The notes beneath the pieces are model-generated. The model did no database searches, had not been told where the DNA came from, and was given only the letters and a program-made list of their open reading frames with translations. The translations under genes were made by a program, and so were the position numbers. A stretch of DNA of 21,352 bases, taken from Flavobacterium sp. (GTDB taxonomy: Bacteria > Bacteroidota > Bacteroidia > Flavobacteriales > Flavobacteriaceae). This document shows, in pieces, positions 1-9,600 of the stretch (its first letter is position 1; every line of letters starts with the position of its first letter). The stretch is from contig SEBM01000037.1 of assembly GCA_004296145.1 (NCBI GenBank), positions 1 to 21,352 of the forward strand, in the 5' to 3' direction.

Positions 1-4
1 AAAA

Positions 5-30
5 AATTTAAGTAAAAAATAACTTAAATT
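5..30. repeat. AT-only inverted repeat upstream of the CBS gene
   Basis: A 9-base arm at 5-13 (AATTTAAGT) is exactly complementary to 22-30 (ACTTAAATT), with an 8-base A-rich loop. Read on the minus strand it is followed by T residues (positions 4-1), so it could be the tail of a terminator serving a gene left of the window, or an operator-like palindrome. It contains no G-C pairs except one near the loop, so stability is low. Confidence 0.35.
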
Positions 31-66
31 ATAATACTAACTTTATAAAACTAAAATTTTTCAGAT

Positions 67-492
67 ATGACTGTAGCACAAATACTTAACGCAAAGGGAA
101 GAAATGTTTACTCAGTACTTTCATCAACTACTGTTTATGAAGCACTAAAAGTAATGGGAGAGAAAAACATAGGAGCAATTCTGGTTATAGATGAATCCGA
201 TTTAAAAGGAATATTGTCTGAAAGGGATTATGCCCGAAAAATTATTCTGAAAGACAGATCCTCAAAAGAAACTTTTGTACATGAAATCATGGAAAGTAAT
301 GTTTTTTCGGTACAACTTTCAAATAATATCGAAGATTGCATGGAACTTATGAGTAGTAAAAGAATTAGACATTTACCTGTTATAGAAGACGATATTGTAG
401 TCGGAATAATTTCAATCAGTGATGTCGTAAAAGCCATTATAGAGATTCAGAAAGATACTATTCAGCACTTAAATTCGTACATTTCGCAGTAA
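67..492 (+). CDS. Two-CBS-domain protein
   Basis: This is a 141-residue cytosolic protein made almost entirely of a tandem CBS pair (Bateman module). CBS1 covers about residues 8-60 and includes GAILVIDESDLKGILSERDY. CBS2 covers about 74-132 and includes RHLPVIEDDIVVGIISISDV. Such modules bind adenine nucleotides (AMP, ATP, SAM or similar) and usually sense energy state; no catalytic domain is fused, so the ligand and partner cannot be named. The ATG at 67 gives the usual length for stand-alone CBS-pair proteins. A near-match to the Bacteroidota -7 element (TAACTTTA, 38-45) lies upstream. The gene is monocistronic: it has its own terminator just downstream and maeB has its own promoter. A link to the malic enzyme next door is only positional. 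Confidence 0.9.
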   Translation: MTVAQILNAKGRNVYSVLSSTTVYEALKVMGEKNIGAILVIDESDLKGILSERDYARKIILKDRSSKETFVHEIMESNVFSVQLSNNIEDCMELMSSKRIRHLPVIEDDIVVGIISISDVVKAIIEIQKDTIQHLNSYISQ

Positions 493-515
493 TTAAAATT
501 TAAAAAACAGACCTT

Positions 516-552
516 AAAAAATAGTCCGGATTTTGCCGGACTATTTTTTTTT
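516..552 (+). terminator. Rho-independent terminator after the CBS gene
   Basis: The core stem AGTCCGG (523-529) pairs with CCGGACT (536-542). It is extended by an A-tract (516-520) pairing with the following T-run (545-552). It lies 24 bases after the stop codon. The A-tract could let it work for opposite-strand transcription too. Confidence 0.9.
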
Positions 553-618
553 GAGCATCAAAAATGTTATTTTAACAAAAGAAAGCTACAAAAACATGCC
601 ATTTTAAACGAAGACTTA

Positions 619-626
619 TATCTTTG
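619..626 (+). promoter_or_regulatory. Bacteroidota -7 element for maeB
   Basis: TATCTTTG fits the TAnnTTTG consensus and lies 25 bases before the maeB ATG. No clear TTG -33 element is present at the expected 17-23 base spacing, so the promoter may be weak or activator-dependent. Confidence 0.55.
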
Positions 627-651
627 TAAGCTAGAATAAAAGCTAAAAACA

Positions 652-2943
652 ATGAATAAAGACAGTAAAAGAGAAGAGGCATTATTATACCATTCTAAGC
701 CAACTCCAGGGAAAATTCAAGTAGTTCCAACAAAAAAATATGCAACTCAGAGAGATTTATCTCTTGCATATTCGCCGGGTGTTGCAGAACCATGTTTAGA
801 AATTGAAAAAAATATTGAAGACGTTTACAAATATACAGCTAAAGGAAATTTAGTAGCCGTAATATCCAACGGTACAGCTGTTTTAGGACTTGGTGATATT
901 GGCCCTGAAGCTTCTAAACCAGTAATGGAAGGAAAAGGTTTATTGTTTAAAATATTCTCTGATATTGATGTTTTTGATATTGAAATCGGAACAAAAGATG
1001 TTGAAGAATTTATTCAGACCGTAAAAAATATTGCACCAACTTTTGGAGGAATAAATCTGGAAGATATCAAAGCTCCTGAATCTTTTGAAATCGAAAGAAG
1101 GTTGGTTGAGGAATTAGATATTCCGGTAATGCACGATGATCAGCACGGTACAGCAATTATTTCTTCTGCAGCCTTAATCAATGCACTTGAATTAGCAGGA
1201 AAAAAAGCAGAAGACGTAAAAGTAGTCGTTTCTGGTGCAGGATCTGCAGCAATAGCCTGTACAGATTTATATGTTTTATTAGGAGTAAAAGTAGAGAACA
1301 TTTTAATGTATAATAGTAAAGGACTTTTAACAAAAGACAATCCTTCATTATCAGAATTACAATTAAAATATGCTGTAAATGGTCCGTCAATCGCTTTGGC
1401 AGATGCTGTAAAAGGAGCAGATGTTTTTATAGGACTTTCTTCAGGAAATATTTTGTCTCCTGAAATGTTATTGACAATGAATGCAAATCCGATTGTTTTT
1501 GCAATGGCAAATCCAAATCCGGAGATCGATTATAATCTGGCAGTAGAAACCAGAAAAGATGTTATAATGGCTACAGGCCGTTCAGATTTTCCTAATCAGG
1601 TAAATAACGTTTTAGGTTTTCCATATATTTTTAGAGGAGCACTGGACGTAAGAGCTACAAAAATTAACGAAGCAATGAAAATGGCCGCTGTAAAAGCATT
1701 GGCTATTTTGGCAAAAGAACCAGTTCCGGAACAAGTAAACGTAGCTTACGGAGCAACCAAACTAGGATTCGGTCAGGAATATATTATTCCTAAACCATTT
1801 GATCCTAGATTGATCACAATTGTAGCACCTGCAGTTGCAAAAGCAGCAATGGAATCAGGAGTTGCAAAAAATCCTATTACAGACTGGGCAGCTTATGAAG
1901 ATGTGCTTCGTGAGCGTATGGGTAATGATAATAAAATGGTTCGTTTAATGACAAACCGTGCAAAACTGGACCCTAAAAGAGTTGTTTTTGCAGAAGCTGA
2001 TCAGTTAAATGTTTTAAAAGCAGCTCAGATTGTTCATGAAGATGGTATTGGTTTCCCAATTTTATTAGGAGATAAAGAAACAATCTTAGAATTAAAAAAA
2101 GAATTAGGTTTTGATGCAGAAGTAGAAATCATTGATCCTAAAACAGCAGAAGAAGAAGCAAGACGAAATAAATTTGCTAACTCATACTGGGCAACAAGAG
2201 AAAGAAGAGGGATCTCCTTACTTGATGCACAGAAATTCATGCGCGAAAGAAACTATTTTGCTGCAATGATGGTTAATGAAGGTGAAGCAGATGCTTTGGT
2301 AACAGGATATTCAAGAAGTTACCCAAGTGTTGTAAAGCCAATGTTACAATTAATTGAGAAAGCACATAACGCTTCTTTGGTAGCAACAGCCAATATGATG
2401 CTTACGTCACGTGGGCCAATGTTTTTATCAGATACAGCAATAAACATTAACCCAACTTCTGAAGACTTGGTTAACATTGCAGTTATGACTGCAAAAACGG
2501 CTAAAATGTTTGGTGTTGAGCCAGTTATTGCAATGGTTTCATTTTCAAACTTCGGATCTTCTACAAGTGCGGGAGCTTCAAAAGTAAGAGAAGCAGTTGC
2601 TTACTTACACAAAAACCATCCTGATATGATTGTCGATGGAGAAATTCAGGCCGATTTTGCATTAAATCCGGAAATGCTACAGGAAAAATTCCCTTTTTCT
2701 AAATTAGCAGGTAAAAAAGTAAATACATTAATTTTTCCAAACTTAGAATCAGCCAATATTACTTATAAGCTATTAAAAGAGTTATACAAAGTAAATTCTA
2801 TTGGTCCGATTATGATGGGAATGGGCAAACCGGTTCACATTTTCCAATTGGGTGCAAGTGTTGAAGAAATGGTAAATATGGCTGCAATAGCTGTAATTGA
2901 TGCTCAGGAAAAAGAAAGTAAAAAAAATAAATTAGCTAAATAG
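652..2943 (+). CDS. maeB: NADP-dependent malic enzyme with C-terminal phosphotransacetylase-like domain
   Basis: The enzyme decarboxylates malate to pyruvate, reducing NADP, in the cytosol. The 763 residues match the MaeB hybrid class (about 760). The malic domain (about 1-420) shows the catalytic Tyr in AYSPGVAEP (Tyr40), the lysine-bearing stretch PVMEGKG (about 90-96), divalent-metal ligands in NLEDIKAPE (Glu137, Asp138) and VMHDDQHGTA (Asp162), and a Rossmann dinucleotide site VSGAGSAA (193-200). From about residue 425 the protein is a phosphate acetyl/butyryltransferase-like domain, including TGYSRSYPSV and FSNFGSSTSAG. In known MaeB proteins that domain does not give normal Pta activity and acts in acetyl-CoA control and oligomerisation. 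The ATG at 652 follows a -7 element. A hairpin at 2949-2981 separates it from ruvA. Its likely role is supplying NADPH and pyruvate. Confidence 0.95.
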   Translation: MNKDSKREEALLYHSKPTPGKIQVVPTKKYATQRDLSLAYSPGVAEPCLEIEKNIEDVYKYTAKGNLVAVISNGTAVLGLGDIGPEASKPVMEGKGLLFKIFSDIDVFDIEIGTKDVEEFIQTVKNIAPTFGGINLEDIKAPESFEIERRLVEELDIPVMHDDQHGTAIISSAALINALELAGKKAEDVKVVVSGAGSAAIACTDLYVLLGVKVENILMYNSKGLLTKDNPSLSELQLKYAVNGPSIALADAVKGADVFIGLSSGNILSPEMLLTMNANPIVFAMANPNPEIDYNLAVETRKDVIMATGRSDFPNQVNNVLGFPYIFRGALDVRATKINEAMKMAAVKALAILAKEPVPEQVNVAYGATKLGFGQEYIIPKPFDPRLITIVAPAVAKAAMESGVAKNPITDWAAYEDVLRERMGNDNKMVRLMTNRAKLDPKRVVFAEADQLNVLKAAQIVHEDGIGFPILLGDKETILELKKELGFDAEVEIIDPKTAEEEARRNKFANSYWATRERRGISLLDAQKFMRERNYFAAMMVNEGEADALVTGYSRSYPSVVKPMLQLIEKAHNASLVATANMMLTSRGPMFLSDTAININPTSEDLVNIAVMTAKTAKMFGVEPVIAMVSFSNFGSSTSAGASKVREAVAYLHKNHPDMIVDGEIQADFALNPEMLQEKFPFSKLAGKKVNTLIFPNLESANITYKLLKELYKVNSIGPIMMGMGKPVHIFQLGASVEEMVNMAAIAVIDAQEKESKKNKLAK

Positions 2944-2948
2944 TATCA

Positions 2949-2981
2949 AAAAATAAGATCTGACAATATTGTCTTATTTTT
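2949..2981 (+). terminator. Putative terminator between maeB and ruvA
   Basis: The arm AAAATAAGA (2950-2958) pairs with TCTTATTTT (2972-2980). The loop is itself largely palindromic (CAATATTG at 2964-2971). A T-rich tail follows. The stem is AT-rich and therefore weak, so some read-through into ruvA is plausible. Confidence 0.6.
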
Positions 2982-2983
2982 AT

Positions 2984-2991
2984 TATATTTG
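2984..2991 (+). promoter_or_regulatory. Bacteroidota -7 element for ruvA(-sprA)
   Basis: TATATTTG fits TAnnTTTG and lies 17 bases before the ruvA ATG. It directly follows the maeB hairpin. No matching TTG lies at the expected upstream distance. No such element lies between ruvA and sprA, so this may also be the proximal promoter for sprA. Confidence 0.5.
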
Positions 2992-3008
2992 AATTAATAA
3001 ATTATACT

Positions 3009-3590
3009 ATGATAGCACATTTGCAGGGGAAATTAGTAGAAAAAAATCCCACAGAAGTTGTGATTGACTGCGGTGGAGTGGGATATCACGTTAACATATC
3101 CTTACATACGTTTTCACTACTTCCCAATGCTGATTTTATAAAATTGTATACGCATCTTCAAATCAAAGAAGATGCGCATACTTTATTTGGATTTGTTGAG
3201 AAATCAGAGAGAGAAATATTCAGAATGCTATTGTCTGTTTCCGGGATCGGAGCTAACATAGCCAGAACCATGTTATCTTCAATAGAACCAAAACAAATTA
3301 TTAATGCCATTGCCTCTGGAGATGTTGGTGTTATACAGTCTATAAAAGGGATTGGAAACAAAACTGCACAGAGAGTTATCCTTGATTTAAAAGAAAAAGT
3401 GTTAAAATTGTACGATTTGGATGAAGTTTCAGTAGTCCAGAACAATACAAACAGAGATGAAGCGTTATCTGCTTTGGAAGTTTTAGGTTTTGTCCGTAAA
3501 ACTTCTGAAAAAGTAGTAGAAAAGATCGTTAAAGAAGATCCGGAAGCTACAGCAGAAATGATCATCAAAAAAGCATTAAAAAGCTTATAA
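3009..3590 (+). CDS. ruvA: Holliday junction branch migration protein RuvA
   Basis: RuvA binds four-way DNA junctions as a tetramer and loads the RuvB motor for branch migration during recombination and repair. The 193 residues match the family (about 190-205). The N-terminal OB fold begins MIAHLQGKLVEK and contains DCGGVGYHV (20-28). Two helix-hairpin-helix motifs follow, VSGIGANIA (77-85) and IKGIGNKTA (112-120), and these grip the DNA backbone. The C-terminal UBA-like domain III, which contacts RuvB, is residues 148-193 after a short linker. ruvC and ruvB are not adjacent, which is common in Bacteroidota. The stop lies 25 bases before sprA with no terminator, so the two are probably co-transcribed. 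Confidence 0.97.
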   Translation: MIAHLQGKLVEKNPTEVVIDCGGVGYHVNISLHTFSLLPNADFIKLYTHLQIKEDAHTLFGFVEKSEREIFRMLLSVSGIGANIARTMLSSIEPKQIINAIASGDVGVIQSIKGIGNKTAQRVILDLKEKVLKLYDLDEVSVVQNNTNRDEALSALEVLGFVRKTSEKVVEKIVKEDPEATAEMIIKKALKSL

Positions 3591-3615
3591 ACTCAATTTT
3601 ATATAAACGAATTGT

Positions 3616-6600
3616 ATGCGTAAAATTTGTATTTTTTTACTGGTTTTATTTTGCGGTAATGTTTTGCGTTCGCAAGTAAATCCAGCAGTTCAAGATACAA
3701 CAAAAACTCAGTTCTCGGTAGGGAAATTAGAGATAGAAAATCCTCCGAGCATACTTTCGGCTTATAAATACGACCCTATTACCGACAGGTATATTTACAC
3801 AAGTTCTGTAGATGGTTTCTCTATTGATTACCCAATTGTCCTAACTCCAAAAGAGTATGAAGACCTTGTTTTGAAAGAATCCAGAAGAGATTATTTCAGA
3901 AAAAAAATGGATGCAATTGATGGTAAAAAACAAGGAAGTGAAGCAGCTAAAAAAGATTTGCTTCCAAGATATTATATCAATTCAAGCCTTTTCGAAAGTA
4001 TTTTCGGAAGTAATACAATTGATGTAAAACCCACAGGATCAGTAGAAATGGATTTAGGGATCCGTTATTCCAAACAAGATAACCCTTCTTTTTCACCAAG
4101 AAACCGATCAAGTCTTACTTTCGATTTTGATCAGAGAATCAGTATGAGTTTAATGGGGAAAGTCGGTACAAGGTTAGAAGTAAATGCTAACTACGATACA
4201 CAATCTACATTTGCTTTTCAAAACTTATTTAAACTGGCTTACACACCTTCAGAAGACGATATTGTTCAAAAAGTAGAAGTTGGTAATGTTAGTATGCCAC
4301 TTAATAGTACCTTGATTCGGGGTGCTCAAAGTTTATTTGGTGTAAAGGCACAACTGCAATTTGGCAAGACAACAGTAACAGGAGTTTTCTCAGAACAAAA
4401 GTCCCAGACCAAAAGTATAGTTGCAGAAGGTGGCGGCACAGTACAGAACTTTGATTTATATGCTTTGGACTATGATAACGACCGACATTTCTTCTTATCA
4501 CAATACTTTAGAAATCTATACGATGCTTCATTAGAAAAATATCCTTTTATCAAAAGCAGGGTTCAGATTACCAGACTTGAAGTTTGGGTTACAAACAAGC
4601 AAAACAGAATTAGTACAACTAACAATAACTTAAGAAATATTATTGCCCTTCAGGATTTAGGTGAGGGACAATTAACAGGAATTCCTGAAAATGAAGTGGT
4701 GGTGACTACCGAAACTGCAGGCTTTTTTAATAATCAGATTGATTCACCAACTGACAATAGTAATAATAAATATGATCCCGCAACTATAGGCAAGGGAGGT
4801 TATTTGACTCAGAATATACGAGAGATTGTAACAGCAAAAACTGGTTTTACTAATGCAGATACAGTTAGTGAGGGAAGGGATTATTCTGTTTTGGAAAATG
4901 CAAGAAAACTTACAGCAAACGAATATACTTTTAATTCGCAACTTGGATATATTTCTTTGCAGCAACGTTTAGCTAATGACGAAATTTTAGCAGTTGCTTT
5001 TGAGTATACAGTTGGAGGTCAGGTATATCAGGTTGGAGAATTTGGTAGTGACGGAATAGATGGTACAGTTGTTACAGGAGATAATAGTGCTAATCAGACT
5101 ATTATTACCCAAAGTTTGATTTTAAAAATGCTGAAAAGTAGTTTGACAAACGTAAATAATCCGGTATGGAACCTGATGATGAAAAACGTTTATCAAATTC
5201 CTCAGGCTTATCAATTAAAACAGGATGATTTTAGGTTAAATATTCTTTATACAGATCCTTCTCCAATAAATTATATTTCACCAGTTACAGGGAGTCATTT
5301 TCCTGATGACGATCCTACTAATCCTAATCCGGATAATTATTATGTTACAAAAACACCATTATTAAATGTTTTTAATGTTGATCAGTTAAATTATAATAAC
5401 GATCCACAAAAAGGAGGTGATGGTTTCTTTGATTATATTCCTGGAATAACTGTTGACGCTCAGAATGGTCGAATTATCTTTACAAGAAAAGAACCTTTTG
5501 GAGAACTTTTGTTTGAAAAATTACAGACAGGAACAGGAGAGGATTATAATAACACAAATACTTACAACGTCAATCAGCAAAAATACGTGTACAGAAAAAT
5601 GTATAGAAGTACACAGTCTGATGCTTTGCAGGAAGGCGATAAAAACAAGTTTTTATTACGTGGAAAATATAAATCTTCAGGAAGCAATGGTATTCCAATT
5701 GGAGCATTTAATGTTCCGCAGGGTTCGGTTGTAGTTACAGCAGCAGGAAGGGTTTTGGTTGAAGGAATTGATTATAGTGTAGACTACCAGTTAGGAAGAG
5801 TTCAGATTTTAGATCCTTCACTTCAGGCATCAAATACACCAATTGAAGTTTCGTTAGAAAACAACTCCATTTTTGGGCAACAAACCCGAAGATTTATGGG
5901 GATAAATGTTGAACATAAAATTTCTGATAATTTTGTTGTTGGAGGGACTTTCTTAAAAATGACAGAAAGACCATTTACCCAAAAATCAAGTTATGGACAG
6001 GAATCAGTAAACAATACAATTTTTGGTTTTAACGGAAATTATTCAACAGAAGTACCTTTCTTTACCAGATTAGTAAATAAACTTCCAAACATTGATACTG
6101 ATGTTCCTTCTAATCTTTCGATTCGTGGAGAAGTTGCTTTCTTAAAACCTGATGCTCCAAAAGCAAGTGATTTTGAAGGAGAGGCAACAATTTACATAGA
6201 TGATTTTGAAGGTTCTCAGTCAACAATTGATATGCGTTCGGCTTACGCCTGGAGTCTTGCATCAACACCTGCTATAAATATAGCGTTAGATAATACTTTT
6301 AATGCCAACTCTAATGGTTTAGAGTATGGTTATAAAAGATCAAAATTAGCATGGTATACAATAGACCCTGTTTTTTACTCATCTAAGCCTTCCGGAATTT
6401 CAAATGATGATTTGTCATTAAACTCAACAAGAAGGGTTTACAGTAAAGAGTTATATCCAAATACTGATATTGCTCAGGGACAAATTCAGGTTGTGAATAC
6501 ATTAGACCTAAGTTATTATCCATCAGAAAGAGGACCTTACAATAATAGTCCAACCTTTGGTTCCGATCCTGTAACATCTAATTTTGGAGGAATTATGCGT

Positions 6601-9600
6601 GCTTTAAATTCAACCAATTTTGAGCAGGGGAATGTAGAATATGTGCAGTTCTGGGTACTTGATCCATACGTTGGAAATGGTCAGGCGCAGACCAGTAATA
6701 CAGGAAAAATCTATTTTAACTTAGGTGAAATATCCGAAGATATCTTAAAAGATAACAGAAAACAATACGAAAATGGATTAGGTCCGGATCAGGTTTTGGT
6801 AAAACCACAACCACTTTGGGGTGATGTTCCTGCATCTCAATCTTTAATCTATGCTTTTGATACCAATGCAGACAATCGTAAAAATCAGGACGTAGGTCTG
6901 GATGGTTTGCCAGATGCAAAAGAAGCAGCAATTTATACGAATTATGCTTCTGAGCCAGACCCTGCCGGAGATAATTATAAATATTATTTAAATACAGATG
7001 GTGATGTTAAGGCTCGTTATAAAAATTATAATGGTGTAGAAGGCAACTCTCCTGTAAGCATTGATGATCCAAATCGCGGATCTACAACTTTTCCGGATGT
7101 CGAAGATATTAACCGTGATAACACGATGAATACAATCAACGCTTATTATGAATATAGTGTTGATATTAAACCTGGAATGCAGGTTGGTCAAAATTACATT
7201 ACAGATATTCGTGAAGTAAGTAATGTTGAATTGCCAAACGGTACTACAACAAATGCAAGATGGATTCAGTTTAAGATTCCTGTTTCTCAGCCTCAAAATA
7301 CAATCGGAAATATTACAGACTTTAGATCTATTCGATTCATGCGTATGTTTATGACTGGTTTCAACGATCAGATGACAATGCGTTTTGGAGCCCTAGATTT
7401 AGTAAGAGGAGAGTGGAGAAGATATACAGGAACACTTGATGCAAATGATGTAAGTACGGATGACGATAATACAGATTTTGATGTCCAGGCAGTTAATCTT
7501 CAGGAGAATAATACAAAATGCCCAGTAAATTATGTAATTCCTCCGGGAGTTCAAAGAGAACAATTGTATAATAATAATACAGTTATTAATCAGAATGAAC
7601 AATCACTGGCATTACGTGTTTCTGGTGGAGGATTAGAATATCAGGATTCAAGAGCGGTTTTTAAAAATGTTAGTGTTGACATGCGTCAGTATAAAAAACT
7701 TAAAATGTTCATGCACGCAGAATCGTTGCCAAGTCAAACAGATTTAGGGGATGATGAAATAGTTGGATTCCTTCGTTTTGGAAATGACTTCACGCAAAAC
7801 TATTATCAGATAGAAATTCCTTTAAAAGTAACAAGACCGCCAGGGTCTTGTACTGTAAGCCCAGATCAGGTCTGGTTAGAAGAAAATGATATTAATCTGG
7901 CGCTGGAATTATTGACCAGAATGAAAATTAAGGCAATGCCAATTGATATTAATTCTACTAAAAGAGATATTAATGGCGTCTACTATCCTGATGATGATGT
8001 CGATTTAGCTTCAGACGGTGGTGATGGAGACAGTAAACTGAGATTAGGTATAAAAGGAAATCCTAATTTTGGTTTGGTAAGAACCTTAATGGTAGGGGTA
8101 AAAAGTACGGCAGAGCATAAAAGATTATATGGAGAGGTTTGGTTCAACGAACTTCGTATGTCTGATTTAGAGAACAAAGGTGGTATGGCTGCGATATTAA
8201 GTATAGATACTAATATGGCAGATTTTGCTACTGTTTCTGCAACCGGTCGTAAAAGTACAATTGGTTTTGGATCACTTGAAGAAGGAGCAAACGAGAGAGA
8301 TCGTGAAGATGTTCAGCAATATAATATTGTAACTAATTTGAATTTAGGAAAATTATTGCCACCTAAATGGGGAATCAATTTGCCTTTTAATTATGCTATT
8401 GGCGAAGAAGTTATTACGCCTGAATATGATCCTTTTAATCAGGATATTAAATTAGATCAGTTATTGAGAGAAACAACAAATTCTGCTGAAAGAGACAATA
8501 TCAGAACTCGTGCAGTTGATTATACAAAACGTAAAAGCATCAACTTTATCGGAGTAAGAAAAGACAGAGCTCCTGAGCAAAAACCACATGTGTATGATGT
8601 TGAGAATTTTACTTTTTCACAATCGTACAATCAGGTTGAACGTCATGATTATGAAGTTGAAGACTATAACGATGAACAGTCAAATACTGCTGTGAATTAT
8701 GCTTATACTTTTCAGCCAAAAGAAGTGGTTCCTTTTAAGAAGAACCAGTTCATGAAGAAAAGTGAATATTGGAAATTGCTAAGTGATTTTAACTTTAATT
8801 ATTTGCCTTCTAATGTTACGTTCAATACTAATATTTTAAGGCAAAGTAATCGTCAGCAATATAGAGATGTTGATGTTGAAGGAATTGGTCTTGATCCTTT
8901 ATACAGAAGAAATTTTGCCTTTAATTATCAATATGGATTTGGTTTTAATTTGACAAAATCATTAAAGTTAAATTATACTGCAGCATCAAATAATATAGTT
9001 AGGAATTTCTTAAACGATGATAATTCTCCAAAAGAAGATTTTAATATCTGGGATGATTATTGGGATATAGGAACACCAAATCAGCACCTGCAACAATTGG
9101 TACTGAATTATGAAATTCCAATAAATAAGATTCCGGTTTTCAGCTTTATAAAAGCAAACTATTCTTATACTGCTGATTACAGCTGGCAACGTGCTTCAAC
9201 TGCTTTTTCTGAATATGAAGCAGAAGATGGTACTGTTTATGATTTAGGAAATACGATTCAGAACGCCAATTCAAATACATTGACAACAACATTTAATATG
9301 AACATGTTGTATAAATATCTGGGTCTGACTCCGGGTGGTAAAAAACCTGCTAAACCAAAAACGGCTGCACCACCAAAACCGGGAGAGAAAATTGTAAACA
9401 CAGCAAAACCAGTTACAAGCAGCAATCCTTTTTATGATGGTTTAATTGGTGTTTTGACAAGTGTGAAAAACATTCAGGTGAATTATACCAAAAATAGTGG
9501 AACTGTTTTACCAGGATATACGCCAAGTGTTGGTTTCTTTGGAACTTCAAGACCTTCATTAGGGTTTGTTTTTGGAAGTCAGGAAGATGTACGTTACGAA

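Noticed and set aside
2962..2973. GACAATATTGTC palindrome as a repressor operator for ruvA
   Set aside because: It sits in the loop of the maeB terminator-like hairpin, which explains the symmetry; no second copy is seen at other promoters.
3158..3568. Minus-strand open frame of 136 codons opposite ruvA
   Set aside because: It lies wholly antisense to a well-conserved gene, and its Ser/Thr-rich translation shows no domain; it is treated as a codon-bias shadow.
5453..5734. Plus-strand open frame of 93 codons inside sprA
   Set aside because: It is a shifted-frame shadow of sprA with no promoter, no family resemblance and biased composition; sprA is continuous across it.
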